NCBI GenBank assembly: GCA_907163345.1 | Contig: CAJQUN010001257.1 | Coordinates: 1-64,000, forward strand | DNA length: 64,000 nucleotides | Direction of reading: 5' to 3' | From: Haberlea rhodopensis | Taxonomy: Eukaryota > Streptophyta > Magnoliopsida > Lamiales > Gesneriaceae | Shown here: one piece after another, positions 12,401-26,200 of the stretch | How the letters are laid out: each line of letters starts with the position of its first letter | Position numbering within the stretch: position 1 is the first letter of the stretch | The notes under the pieces: model-generated | What the model saw: the letters and a program-made list of their open reading frames with translations, nothing else | Told to the model about the DNA's origin: nothing | The model's database searches: none | Program-made: the position numbers and the translations under genes

Positions 12401-14992
12401 TAAAATGGATGTAAGGCGATAATCCCAAGCTAGTGCTTTATAATATAAGAATGCAGTTTTAAGATGATATAAAGCTTTTCACAGTACCTTGCTGTCGCGA
12501 GCTCCATGTGGACTACCAGCTATTTTTGGCCTGAACGCATTAGGATTGCGCTCCAGTGTCGCTTCAACTGCTTCTCTCCTGGCAGCTTCATTCTCAACAT
12601 TATTATGACAATTTACACAGTTGCAACCATCACAATATGTTCCGGATGAAAAACATTCACAATACCTGAGCACAAAATTGTCAGGCCATGCATCATAATT
12701 CACTCCGTCAAGGAGGAATTCAGTTTAGTAACATGCTTATATACTCTATAAAATCTAAAGAGCTTTTCAAAAAATAAAACAACATAACATATAATATAAA
12801 GAAATTATTGAAACAGTGGGAACATCAACTAGCTAAAAACATTATCAATTTAGAGATGCTAGTGAGAATTCAAAATGGTACAATGGCAAACATAAACTCA
12901 CACATAATTTAGTTAACTAATTAGAGAAAAGAAATAGCTCACATAAATGGGAAATCTCAGTTTCATTATATGTGCAACATTACATGTCAGACACCCAAAA
13001 CAATTTAATGAATGATTCTCTAAATCTTTGAGCAATCATATTAGCTTCATTACCCATAAGTGGACCTTGTTCCATTCTGTCAGTGAATAACTTCTACGAA
13101 TTATTTCTACAATATTTTTTCACCAATGCTACTTGTATATACGTCATACGTGCAAAAGATTTTCCACAAAACCGATAATGCAAACCTTGTTCTATCATCA
13201 ACCGAATAAATCCAAATGACTCAATTATCACAAAGTTATAATCCAGAATTTGAAGTAATTCAGTTATATTAATATGCTTAAACTCGTGATATCCTTCAAA
13301 GAGAAAAGTATAATATATTGGTTATATCTTCACACAGAATCTTTGCAACACTATTTATCACAAATTTATCGCGCATTATGAGCTCTGATTTGAAAGCTAG
13401 AAAATAATGCTTGAACTAACATCTGTGTATATCAGTTATTCAATCTTACTCAAAATAATAAAATACAAACAGTGGCCTACCCCTCCCAACAGCAGAAGAT
13501 AAAGGTTGAAACTCAAAATGGAACAAAGATTCTTCCGATCCTACATTTTAGTCACAATTTTGAACTAATGGATTCTCTGGGACATAAATAGTATGGTAAG
13601 CCCAGTGACTGGCACTTCAATAATGAAAATACTTCACAAAATTTATCACAAAAACTTGAAACAGATGATATATTCTACTTCTACACCAATTTTCCATAGA
13701 AACGGGGAGCATGAAAAAGGCAACTGCTCACAGTTTCAAACATCGAGAATGTTTACAATTACACTGCTTTGGTTTCTTCGGAGTACTGTCTTTTACTTCA
13801 TTCAGATTTGGTCTTGATCTTGCTCTCGGTGATTCGGGTTTCCTGCGGAAGGAAGATTTGACTCATCAGCAAAGAAATGTGAATACAAAGAATAGGCACA
13901 AGCACAAAATATGAGTCTAGCTTGTCAGAGTGATAAAGGAGCATACTTCTACCATCCCAAAAACCATTAAAGAGAGAAGAAAGTATCAAGAGACAATAAA
14001 CCATTTGATCTTTTGATCTTCATATACACAAGCATCATAAAACAACCGGTACTACATCAAAGGAGACGCTGGGAATCTTCAGATCAGTGCGTAAAAATAA
14101 AATACATAATCCACAAATTTGCTACAACTGGCAAGCACATCAAGCGAAGAGAGAAAAAAATTGAGTCAAGAAAAGGTCTCACGAGCATAGACCAATAGCA
14201 ATCAATCTCCAAATGAAACATAATAAGACTGTGTAAGATAATAAATAGGAAAGAAGCTATCATGGACTGGGCACATAAAACTTATGCGTGCAGATGCTTA
14301 TTTATTGAGACGGACAAAACCCAAAGAGCCCACACTTTCCACGAGAAAGTAATTTCAGACAATTAGAAATGTAAAGAAACAGGAATTACAATTTTTGCAG
14401 CGATTAGTTTCAAGAAAATAGTATTCATGAATTTTATTACCAAGAAAGCAATCATTGCGGATATTTGAGAACATAATCATCTCAACTATTTCTATTGAAA
14501 TAGATATCTGAATCAAGATAATTTTCGTTGAAACACAAAAAGCTCGAAACTTTTTTTATGAAAACTGAAGAATTGACCAACAAGACCTTAAAGGGTTTTA
14601 ACTATCAACAATCCGATACTCCCGAGACTGAATTATTCCGACAAAGTTTGAAAAAGAAATGATGCAAGTAGTTGCTAAGGAGTTTACACAAGAGGGCGTA
14701 TAGAAGGATCAATGGGTGGCGCAGGTGGCCGTGGAGGCTGTTGCGAAGTCATAAACAGCATCTCCGGTGGTTTTGCTGACAGCTGAGGCGTCGGTTGGCT
14801 CAGATGGTTCGGCGTTGTTATCTGATGCGGCAGAGGGTGAACGACACTCGACGCGCCGCCACTTAAGCCAGTAAAATCGAGCTGTCTCACAAGCTTCCTC
14901 GGCGGAAATTCCGCAACAGACGGCGTTGCCGAATCCTCCGATTGCGACGACCGAATATTGGGAAGTAACTCCCCTCCCTCTCTTTGCTCCAT
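6497..14992 (-). CDS. TCX-like: CPP / tesmin-TSO1-like CXC domain protein
   Basis: CPP proteins bind DNA through paired cysteine-rich CXC domains and act as nuclear regulators of cell division and flower development; animal LIN54 is the homologue in the DREAM/MuvB complex. Eight exons: 14992-14688, 13842-13732, 12665-12488, 9862-9506, 8919-8816, 8748-8654, 7630-7217, 6699-6497. They sum to 1767 nt (588 residues plus stop) with every phase consistent. CXC1 is at about residues 127-160 (CNCKHSRCLKLYCEC), the conserved linker RNPNAFRPK at about 178-186, and CXC2 at about 213-246 (CHCKKSGCLKKYCEC). The N-terminus is Pro/Ser-rich; the C-terminus has the conserved segment LLADIIQPQDVKELCSVL. The start is the first ATG in exon 1 (MEQREGG). 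Intron 7 uses a GC donor (AAAAG/GCAAGG), the only choice that keeps the frame. The gene looks intact. Which CPP subgroup it belongs to is not settled. Confidence 0.93.
8161..8421. mobile_element. hAT-type MITE in CPP intron
   Basis: This 261-bp insertion lies between exons 7 and 6 of the CPP gene. It is flanked by an 8-bp near-duplication, TCTCAGAT (8153-8160) and TCTCAGAC (8422-8429). Its ends are short inverted repeats, TAGGGGTGT near the left and ACACCCTA at the right. The interior is full of TTCGAGC/GCTCGA motifs, a pattern common in plant hAT-derived MITEs. It has no coding capacity. Confidence 0.7.
9863..12487 (-). other. Long CPP intron, no further feature
   Basis: This is intron 3 of the CPP gene, between the two CXC-coding exons. 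It is AT-rich. I saw no nested gene, no RNA gene and no clear mobile element in it. Confidence 0.6.
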
Positions 14993-15769
14993 TCAAAAAA
15001 TAATTCCAAAACCCAAACTCATAATACCATTCGCCAAGCAAAAATTCTTCACAAGTTATAAAATTCAAATTCCACTAGTTTTCCTCTCCCAATTACAGAG
15101 ATATCAAATTACAAATCTAACAATAATTCAAAATTTGAAAACTGAAGACTCTCATAATCCTCTTAGCTTCAGATTCACCAAAACAAATCCAAGAAAATTT
15201 ACAGGCTACAAATTATCTCGATCTCAATCAAAGCTACACGAATCTACATACGTACAATTCAAGAATTTCTGGAAAGTAATGATTTTTCGAAAGAGGGAGC
15301 ATTGAGCACTGTCCTCCCTCTCTAGCTTCGCTTTTGAAATTCAATTTTTGTAATTTTTCACGGTACGATTAGCATAATTATCTCATCCAACGGCTATTAT
15401 TGAGTACATGGATCGGACGGTGAAAATTCATAGAACCCAGTGATGTGGCCTATCTACCGTTGATAACAATTGCATGCGCTGGATTATAATCAAGTGGGAG
15501 CAACTCTATGTTTGCAATCTACACTACTCTGCAATTTCAATTGAATTATATTTGATTAATGTGTTGTCGTAAAATAATTGGTTCGTCTCGATTTTTTATT
15601 TGTGAGCTGATAGTAGGAGATAAATCCTCCTAGTTATTTCTTAGATTCTTTTTCGAGAGACGAGAAGGTAAAAATTAATATATGGCGCTAAAACCAGACG
15701 ACTCCGTTGACTTTTAAGGTAAAAAGCAAGTGGCCCATATGCGGTTGAGATTACTTGATGTATATTAAC
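14993..15769. promoter_or_regulatory. CPP 5' leader and upstream region
   Basis: This is the upstream region of the minus-strand CPP gene. The stretch next to the ATG, to about 15300, is A/C-rich and is probably the 5' UTR. No unambiguous TATA box or E2F-type site was found by eye. Confidence 0.4.
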
Positions 15770-15917
15770 GGTTTGTTTGTTGCTGTCCTGAAGGGCAACC
15801 TTTAGGAGCATCATCCACTATCTATATACAATTTTTTTTCTTTTAAAAAAAAGATTCCAAATGAACGGTGATGATGCCCCTAAGAGCACTGCCCTTAAGG
15901 GCATCATCAAACAAACC
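15770..15917. mobile_element. Mutator-like MITE (copy 1)
   Basis: This 148-bp element has long imperfect terminal inverted repeats: it opens with GGTTTGTTTGTTGCTG and closes with GGGCATCATCAAACAAACC. A perfect 9-bp target duplication TATATTAAC flanks it at 15761-15769 and 15918-15926. Nine-base duplications are typical of Mutator-like elements. The interior is one stem with an A/T-rich centre and no ORF. A related copy is at 63366-63520. Confidence 0.9.
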
Positions 15918-15926
15918 TATATTAAC

Positions 15927-17280
15927 AGACGGATCGGATTAAAACATATCAAAACGTGGAAAATTACTGGGCTTATTTGTTTTCATTCAACTGCATTACC
16001 TCACTTAGGGTATGTTTGGAACTAGTTGATTATAAAAATTGAGGAAATTATATTTAAAATCTTATAGTTTGGTTCAAATTTCATTATTTGTAATTATTGT
16101 TTGCAAAATTACAATCTAAATCCTAAACTTTCATAAATTGTAATACTTCGCATGCTCTTGACTCAATTTTATATTTTTATCGAAGATTCATTGTCGCATT
16201 TCATAATTATTTTGCATCCTCAAACTTGAGTCTTTTACTCTTTTAAGCTAGTTGTTGTAATTTTTTTAAAAAAAATCTTTGGGTATCAAATTTCTCGCAG
16301 TTGTTGATATTGAAAAATGACATTTCGACACCCTAAAGATTATTTTGATTTAAAAAAAAATTGCAATAGTTATTTAAGGGGCTTTAAGTTTGATGATGTA
16401 TGACGATGGTTGAATGCGGTTATGAACCTTTAATAAAAACACAGAATCGAGTTAAGATGATGCAAAGTGTTTATAATTCATGAAAGTTTAGGATGTAAAC
16501 TGTAATTTTTCAAACAAGTAATGTTTTAGACTAAATTATATTTTACTTAAAAATAAAATGAATTTATATGATTTCATGTAAAAAATTTAAATATTTCAAA
16601 TTTAATGATAATTGGTATACTCACTATAATTATGATTTTGTTTGGCCTTATAAAAGTTTTTTTTTTTTTTTTCATTTGAAAATGATAAATAACTAGAGAA
16701 TCTTATTTGGTTGTGTGAAGAAACTAATTTCTACAACTCAGAGAATTTTTTTTTCAACTAATATATTTACCGTCTAAATTTCTCCGAAATTGCAATATTT
16801 TTACCTACTCATTTATTGCATATCCATTTTTTCTTTTGTCATTTTTAAATATTATAATTTTTTTAAAAAAAGATTTTGGTCTAGTCATATATTCCAAATA
16901 TAAGATATCTTAGATTCGAGTCCTCTCCATCTCCCGAATAATAAAAAATAATTATCACGGTCTAGAGCCATAAGTTTGATAGCCTAAAAATCCCGTTGTA
17001 AAGTATGAGTTTGATAGACATTAATGATTCAAGAACTATTCCATCCCAAGTTTAACAAAGCCAAGTCCACGCCAGATGGCGACACTTTTACCACAAAAGT
17101 CGAAATTCATGCAGATGCAGCACCAAACTTACAACAGTAAAATTGTCAGAAAGAAAATGGAAACAACGACCCAGTAAGGCCAAAAAAAAAAAAAAAAAAG
17201 ACGCACTCTACCACAATCTGTACGTTTCAATACTCTGTCGACATGGTTCCAAGTGAGAAAAAAAACATTGGCCCCATAAG
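15927..17280. other. Intergenic AT-rich spacer
   Basis: This lies between the first Mutator-like MITE and the 3' end of the zinc-finger gene. It contains the long foldback listed separately (16093-16523) and poly-T/poly-A runs. No coding signal was seen. The part nearest 17280 is probably 3' UTR of the minus-strand gene. Confidence 0.5.
16093..16523. repeat. Long imperfect inverted repeat (foldback)
   Basis: Two arms of about 200 bases face each other around a centre near 16305-16320. Matching blocks include ATCCTAAACTTTCAT (about 16139) against its complement ATGAAAGTTTAGGAT (about 16481), and AAAATCTTTGGGTATC against the complement of GACACCCTAAAGATTATT. The arms look roughly three-quarters identical by eye. 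The transcript would be a long hairpin. No ORF, no clear target duplication. Confidence 0.65.
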
Positions 17281-20200
17281 CTAGAACCCCTCTGGTCGGA
17301 CACCCCGCCGATCGTCTCTACCCCGTTTCAAGTATAAATCAGCCTGAAATTCTTTAGGAGGTGCCCTTACTGGGGATCGGCTTCTTTCTCTTCTAAGAGT
17401 GCCCCAGCTACGAGTAGGAAGCAGGGGTGGTTCTGAAGATGGTGATAGCGCTCTCCTTCCATACCCTCCTCTTTTCTCATTCAAGAAATCATCCCTACCA
17501 CGATCTCTGTGACCGCAGTCTAGCCTCATTGGTGGTCTATCATACTTGTATCTATCCCGGTAATCATCTTGGGGATAATCTGGCCTCTCACTTCGAAATG
17601 GAAGAGGATCAGGATATCCGGCTTCATTTCTGTGTGATGGTCTAGCAGCTCTACGATCTGCAGGATCAAGTCTTGGCCAACCATGGGCAGGGGACCTATA
17701 GCTGCCATTCATGATACGTCCTGGGGAATGATTTGGAGGACCAGGAAAACCTTGTCTTGGAGGAATAGGGGGGACGGGATATCCCTTCCTGGGACTACCA
17801 GGTTGTCCGTAGTGGGACCTGTTGCAGTTGTAACAATACTCTCTCCTCCCGAAATTCAAGCTTTTACACCTGATAGATGACATAAACTCGGTCATGCATT
17901 GAAACATATGGTGTTGGTATGATTTAAGAACATCATAGTAATATTAAAACTTTGGTATGCAATAAATTCCTCAATGCAGTTCCATTGATTGACACCGCAT
18001 TTCAAAGACCGGTTTTTTCAGCCTTCTGTGGTGCATTTGACATGATTACAAAACTGAGTAAAAAAATCCTGCTGACAAGCTAAAATAACTAACTGCTTTC
18101 AATATACAAGAAGCAGGCTCATATTCCATAACCATAACAAAAATATGCAAACTATCCCGACATGATCATCCAAGCAAAGAAGCGTATAGGAAAGTAAAAT
18201 GCCAAACAAGAGGCAAGTTAAGAAGCAGTTCTTATTACTCAGTCACCTAACAAACACTAAGGCCTGATGTGATGAGATGAGATGAGATGAGATGAGAAGC
18301 ACAAATTATCAAAGCCAAAAGCCAAAGGTGAAGATGGATAGAAGTAAGGTACTCACGTGGAATCTGAACAAAACCAATCCCCTTCTCTTGGCAGCATATT
18401 TGGATTATTTCTAGGCAAACCTTCGACTCTGAATGGTCCAGGTAGATGTCCAGATCTATCATAAACTCTACCAGCAAACCTGACACCATCCCTTGCATGG
18501 ACATATGGGGGTGAGGACTCACGATATCTACCAAGATTTCTCCCACTTCCAAATCCACGACTATGTGGTGCACCACTGGGGCGTTCAAAACCTGGACCAT
18601 AGCTACGATGTGCATCATCCCCACGATGAGGAGAAACAGAACTTGCACGCATTCTATAACCTGAAAAAAAGCCAGTGAAGCCCAAAGATATAAGCACCCA
18701 ATTATTTAAGTAGAAGTCACCAAGAATTGTGTCCAATGCATGCCAATTTTGGCAACCCCGGATATACCAATCACAAATTTCAATCACGCCAACAGTCAGT
18801 CTCCTTTGTTGAAGCATCTGCTTGTCAGGATGAAATAAGACAGCAGGGACCGAAGTGTAAAACCAAATAAATCACTGCCCTTGATATAGCTTCTCAACTC
18901 TATGGACGATTGTACAAGTAAAGAAAATTGAAAAATACAAGAAACCTGACTTGGATTTAACCACACCTCAGGAGACGAGGATTGAGATCTTTGAGAACAA
19001 ACATACTAACTACTAAAATTGGATGGCAACCATTATATCGTCAACCCTACACATTAAAGAAACAATGGCCCCGTCCATTAATAAAAACCTACTCCGTACT
19101 CCGGTAATGCACTAGGCAATACAAAACAAACTTCTTTCAGAATTCCATGCGCATACAGAATCCTCCTGGCGCACATCCCAACAACACAACTTAAAACCTT
19201 CCAAATATCTGTCTTCTGAGGAACAAAAATAAAAACAAATATGGAATGCATGATCAAGCAGACCATACATCAAACACACGAACAACATCCCACCACAATT
19301 TAGTAGCCAAATGATATCGAGAATACACCCATTATGGCCCATTGATACTCTCAAAGCTGCAAAAAACCAAAACTTAGTAACCAATTCCCATTTTGTGGAG
19401 CAATTCCATTCCTTAGCCCACATAAGCATCACAGAGTCTCTGATCAGCAACCCACTTTCAGATGTACCGTTATTTTAACATTGAATCCTACCCATGTAGT
19501 ACATCTCCCCAGACACGGTTTACATTAACAAGAGATGGGAGTATTGCCACCTAACATCCTCTCTAAATGAGTTCAATTGTGGAAGATCAACATTTCACTT
19601 GATCAAATAACAAATCCAGAACACGTACATCACAACTATCCAAACTTCAAAACAGGAGATCACCATGATAGCATAGTGTTTTGATCCCAATAGTTAAAAG
19701 TCAAGTGTCTCTACCCAGGCATGTATAATAACCATCTTATCTTAAACATAAAAAATCCAAACCACATTCGAAAATTTCACTGACAATGAAAATGCCATCG
19801 TCATATCCCGTAATCCTGTATAGTAATATTCACAGCTGTAGAGAACAATGGAAGAACTCATTCGCCAGTCAACATTTCTTAAGTGTGAATTCTTGAAATA
19901 GTACACAAGGCGTGCGTAAAGCTGTGCCACAGTATTATAACCACCAATCAATCACATTGAGAAAAGGATAAAACCAGCCGTGGAAAAGGTTTCACATCAT
20001 CAATCACATATGAACCAAAAATTCCAACGAGAAAGGGGTATAAAAAATAGATGAAAGGGTTTGAATCAGTAATATATGTGTCAAAGTACCATATCATATA
20101 TTTCAATTTACAGAATAACTTATCTTTCCCAATTAGTTATACAGAACTGAATGCATTTGGTATCACAGCAACAAACCTCATTTGCTAACTTATCAAGAAC

Positions 20201-23200
20201 AATCTTCAAAAGAAGTATTTCTTCATATTTGTTTTTGGGTCAAGAGAAAATTAAATGTATCTAGAATCCACGGCAGGAAATCTTATTTTTGGAGGATTAT
20301 TCATATCAGGGGTTATGAAGCAACCATAGCTAAATTATTCAAGGCTGTACAAAAGGAGGATAAAATCTCTTTAGAATGACCCTAACACTTACACTTGAAA
20401 ATACCTCATATCAGTGAAAGGATTGAAGTTCATAGATTGACGCTGCAGTTCGTATTTCCCAAAAAGCGATTATTATCTACTGTTGGGATATGCCCTAAGA
20501 CAAGTCATTAGATGATTGTTTAAGACATACAATGTTTATGGATTTATGAATGGCAATTCATTATTATATATTATTCTTTTAACTGTGCATTGTGAATTAA
20601 TATATATGTTAATGTCCTTAGAATAATATTGTATTATTCTTAAAGATGTTCCTAGTCAAGTATTATCATGAAAGGGATAATGATAATACGTAGAGACTAG
20701 TATATGTTGATCGATGAATTGTTCATTGATATGAGATATCAAATCAACATATGGGTACATGTTAGAGAACGATGTACTGAACAGACCCACCATGAGAATG
20801 CAACATGGATAGTTATATGATCGTCATATGCAATTCTCATAGTGATAATAATGTATGTAATCCTTACGACTTGTGATCATCAGAGATCCCAACATAAGGA
20901 GTTATGTATCTTGATATCGTCAAACGTTACCCGTAACAGGGTATACTATAAAGACGACTATTGGATACACTACGAATTATGTAGAGGGATGTTGACTGAT
21001 CGAGATAGGATTTGTCCCTCCTATATAACAGGAGATGTGTTTGGCCCTTGATCAAGTGAGAACTAAAATGCATGGCCATGCTCGAATGAGTCGATATGAG
21101 ATATCGAGCTTATTCGTTTATTCTAGTTCTACTTGGGGATCAAGAAATAGAGATTGAATATACGAGTATGACTATTCCATGACTCGTGTTCAATCTAAAC
21201 ACAAAGGACAAAGGGATTAAGTTACATGATTAATATTATCACAAGTTCTAAAGGTTATGTCGAGTCATTGACATTCTCGTAATTTGGGTAGCATCGATGT
21301 GTTGCTAGATACCGCTCAATGCTTGCGACATAAAATGAGATTTTATGTCACTGCCAACATTACGAGATCCTATCGGGTCGCACAAAAGATTAAATCGAGA
21401 AGGGAAATTAAATTCATTGGATGAATTAAATAATTAAGAGGAGTCTTAATTAATAATCATAAGGATTAATTAAATCATGGGCTTAAGCCCATGAAGCTTT
21501 AAGAAAGCCTTTAATTAATTATATAAAAGTGATTACAAGGTGTTTAATTGTGTGAGACAATTCATAACATAAAACCTAGCACACAAGAATCACTCTCGGC
21601 CGCCACCACCATCTTGAGCTCTCGGCCACCAATAGCCGTGTGGTTCTAGAGTGAGTTTGTGCCAATTTGATTGTGAATCAAAGTGTGGTTTTTGGTTCCG
21701 GTTTAATATCTTGTCTAGCAACTTGATATTAAACTATCCCTTCACTCGATTTGATCGTGTGGATACCGTTGAGGCAAAACCAATCGAGTTTTGCTTAGTG
21801 ACTCGGAGAAGGCGTAGGACGTGGTGCAGCTCCGTGGATTCGGCCTCAAACACGCTACAAGGGTAAGACACTTGTAATTCTCTAATCCGATATGATTCCC
21901 TATGTATAGATCGCTGGTTTGTAATCCCAAATTTTTATTCCGCTGCGTTGTATGCTCATGGGGTTACTAACAGTGGTATCAGAGCCGTGTACAAGGCTCA
22001 TATCGGATTTTATGTGGTTAAATAGTTTAATCATGTTAGAATTAATATTGCATGCTATTTAAAACTGTATTTTCATATATGATATGGAAAAATCGATTTT
22101 GTGAAAATCATCGTATGATAATATATATGATATAATTGACGGATCGAAATATATGATAATTCGTGATCAAAAACTGGAACATTGGCTCGAGTGTGGCTCA
22201 CGGCCGACGCCACCTAGGTGCTAGGGTTTCGAACCCTAGTCACCATGGCTCGGCCGCCGCATCAAAGAGGCTAGGGTTTTTGAACCCTAGTCAAATAAGC
22301 CTCTCGGCCGCCGCTTAAGGGCTAGGGTTCGGACCCTGGCTCGAGCATGGGTCAAGCCGTCGCACTATCTAGGGTTTTGAACTCTATTGGCTCGATAAAG
22401 TATTGAGAAGGTGCAAGTTGGCTCGATAGAATCAACATGGTGCAAGGCGGCTAGGGTTTGGAACCCTAGCAGCGCCGCACCCAAGCCGCCGCATGGACCA
22501 TGGCTCGGCCATGGGCTAGGGTTTCGAACCCTAGGCCCACTATTGGTCCAGCCGTGGGTTTTGGTTCGAACCATGGTGGTTCGTGTTTTAGTCGCTTTAG
22601 TTCGTGGCATGTGATGTCCCGAGCGTACGATAATTTTTCAAAAATTATATTACAGTTTTAATTAAAATTAAATTTAAAATGTTTAGAATTTAATTAATTA
22701 AATGTTAATGCATGCTTTATGTGTTGTTTGAGCATGGTGCGTGGTTATAACCCTTTGACCTATTAGATAGGATTTGTGAATGATTGTAATTTATAATACG
22801 ACCTGCGAGTCGTGCCTTTCTCTATTTTATTCTAAATGTAATCCCTCCCCTATGTTCCCCTCGAATGTGAATCGAGGAATTCTATATCTTGTAAATAGTA
22901 TAGTTTATTTTATTGATGGTGATCAATGAAGATGGAGCATCGTGCCGGGATGAGGAGGCCATTCACAAATTGGAGCCAAAGGAAGGAGCTTATGAAGTTA
23001 CCTTAGGTTGACTCATAGGAGTTTCTCATTGGCTTGAGAAACTCATTAGTAGGGGCTATAACCATGTCACGTTTTAATTATGTATGTTGATGCATGATTT
23101 ATCTTATGTTTTAGTTTGATAATAGTATTACACATATATGTAGATATGTATACAACTATATGTAGTGGACATATTTTAAATTATCAAATTAATCATGAGA

Positions 23201-26200
23201 TCAATAAATCCCTCTAAAATATTAAGTTTTAGATGCCTTCCAAATAAAAGTACTCGTCAATAACTTCGATTGTACATGTGTGGGTTTGCCAAAGCAAAGC
23301 ACCGTGGCAATCTTAGTAAGGCGCGAAAGGATAAAAGTGATATCCGTCATACTTTAATTGGGTACGACTTAACTAGGTTATCTCAATAGGATTGGGAACC
23401 TAGAGGCATGGGTTGGATCATAATTCATTTGATGAATTGAACAAAGTGTTGTTCGTCCAACTATCCAAGAATTATATGTGATGTAATTGACAAAGTGTTG
23501 TCTACCTAAATAACCGAGTCTTGGGCGATTAGCCAAAGCTAACTCAAGATTAAGTGAAATATGGATCTTGGCCCACTAAAGATTTCGAGGGTTGATATTT
23601 TTCAAACAAAATAGTGGGAGTATCATTTAATATAAGACCATGTTAAATGATTTAAATCATAAACTTATTTTGCATATTTATATTGTAGATATCCATGGCA
23701 ACTAACAACGTTACTAGCACTTTATCACTGCGATCGGTCCTTGAGAAGGACAAATTAAATTGGACAAATTTCCTAGACTGGCATAGGAACTTGAGGATAG
23801 TCCTCAAACAAGAAAAGAAACAATATGTTCTAGAGGAACCCTTGCTCGCTGAGGAACCTCCCCTAACAGCTACAAGAGCTGAAAAAGATGCTTACAAGAA
23901 GCATCAGAGTGACGCACTTGATGTTGGGTGCCTCATGCTTGCCACTATGAACTCTGAGCTTCAGAAGCAACATGAGGAAATGGAGGCGTTCGATATGATC
24001 GAACACTTAAAGCAGTTATACCAACAGCAAGCTAGACAAGAGAGGTATGACGTCTCTAAAGCGTTATTCCAGTGCAGGATGGTAGAAGGAAGCTTAGTTG
24101 GAACTCATGTGCTCAAGATGATTGGGTACATTGAGAATCTGGACAAGCTAGGTTTTCCATTGGACCAAGAGTTGGCCACCGATGTAATCTTGCAATCGTT
24201 GCCGGAGAGCTTCAGTCAATTTGTAGTAAATTACAATATGACTGATATGGAAAAGACTCTGCCCCAGTTGCTTGGTATGTTGAGAACATATGAAGCAAAC
24301 ACTAAGAAGACTAAGGCCACAAATGTCCTTATTGTGAATAAAGGCAAAGGAAGGGCCAAAGCTAAAGGCAACAAGAAAGCAAAGAAGGTCTTTGCTAAAT
24401 CTAAGCCAATGTCTTCTGCACTGAAGCCAAAGGGAGGGATAGCAAAAGAAGGGAACTGTTTCCATTGCGGTGAGACCGGTCATTGGAAAAGAAACTGCAA
24501 AGTATATCTGGAGGATCTAAAGAAAGGAAGTGTGACTTCCGCTTCAGGTATTTTTGTTATAGAAGTCAATTTATCTACTTCTTCATCATGGGTATTAGAT
24601 ACTGGATGTGGATCTCACATTTGTGTAAATGTGCAGGATCTCAAAAGGAGTAGGACATTGGCAAAAGGTGAAGTTGATCTCCGAGTTGGAAATGGAGCAA
24701 GAGTTGCTGCATTAGCTATAGGAGATTATCATTTAGCTTTACCTTCTGGTTTATCACTGATTTTAAAAGACTGTTATTTTGTGCCTTCAATTACTAAAAA
24801 CATTATTTCTATTTCTTGTTTAGACAAGTATGGTTTTTCATTTATAATAAAGGACAATTGTTGTTCTATTTATTTAAATGATATGTTTTATGCTAGTGCA
24901 CAAATGGTGAATGGTCTTTATGTATTAAATCTTGATATGCCTATCTATAACATAAATACTAAAAGGATTAAAAATAATGATTGTAATCCGACTTATCTCT
25001 GGCACTGTCGCTTGGGCCACATAAACGAGAACCGCATATCTAAACTTCATAAGGATGGAGTATTAGATTCATTTGATTTTGAATCATATGAAACATGCGA
25101 ATCTTGTTTAATGGGCAAGATGACTAAAGCCCCTTTCAAGGGACATGTTGAAAGGGCAAATGTTTTATTGGGACTAATACATAGTGATGTATGTGGACCA
25201 ATAAGTACACAAGCTAGAGGTGGTTTTCAATACTTCGTTACATTTACTGATGACCTCAGTAGATATGGGTATGTGTACCTAATGAAACATAAGCATGAAA
25301 CCTTTGAAAAGTTCAAAGATTTCAAGAATGAAGTACAAAACCAACTTGGCAAAAGTATCAAAATCCTTCGATCAGATCGAGGAGGAGAATACTTAAGCCA
25401 AGAGTTTCATGACTATCTAAAGGAGTGTGGGATAGTCCCACAACTCACTCCTCCGTATACTCCACAATGGAATGGTGTATCCGAGAGGAGAAATCGAACC
25501 TTGTTAGACATGGTTAGATCAATGATGAGTCATGCAGATCTTCCGATATCGTTTTGGGGACACGCTCTAGAAACAGCGATTTTCTTACTGAATCGTGTTC
25601 CATCTAAATCAGTGGAAAAGACACCATATGAGATATGGACTGGGAAGCGTCCTAGTATGTCTTTTATGAAGATTTGGGGTTGTGAGGCTTTCGTTAGACG
25701 GCATGCCACTAACAAACTTGGACCCAAATCTGATAAGTGTTTATTTGTGGGGTATCCTAAGGAAACGAAAGGGTACTATTTCTATTATCCCACCGAGAAC
25801 AAAGTAGTTGTTGCTCGGACTGGTGTATTTATTGAAAGAGAATTTATTTCTAGAAAAACCAGTGGGAGAAAAATAGAACTTAGTGAAGTTCAACCACAAG
25901 AAAACACTGAACCTGAGATTGAGATGGAAACAGAGCAGGCACCACAAGCTGTTGTGGAAGAAGTACCTGCTCAAGAGACACAAGCCCAGCGTAGGTCTGT
26001 AAGAGAACACCGGGAGCCACAGAGATATGGATTTCTTGTGACTCAACAAGGTGACTTACTACTTATTGATGAGGATGAGCCGTCATCTTATCAACAAGCT
26101 ATAATGGGTAATGATTCTGAGAAATGGCAAGAGGCCATGAAATCTGAGATGAAATCCATGTATGCAAACCAAGTATGGACTTTGGTTGATCCACCTGAAG

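Noticed and set aside
14709..15068. 119-codon ORF on the minus strand overlapping CPP exon 1
   Set aside because: It is an alternative frame of exon 1; the frame starting MEQREGG joins the CXC-coding exons in phase.
22365..22614. Overlapping ORFs on both strands in the copia leader
   Set aside because: They translate the palindromic CTAGGGTT/AACCCTAG repeats and have no link to gag.
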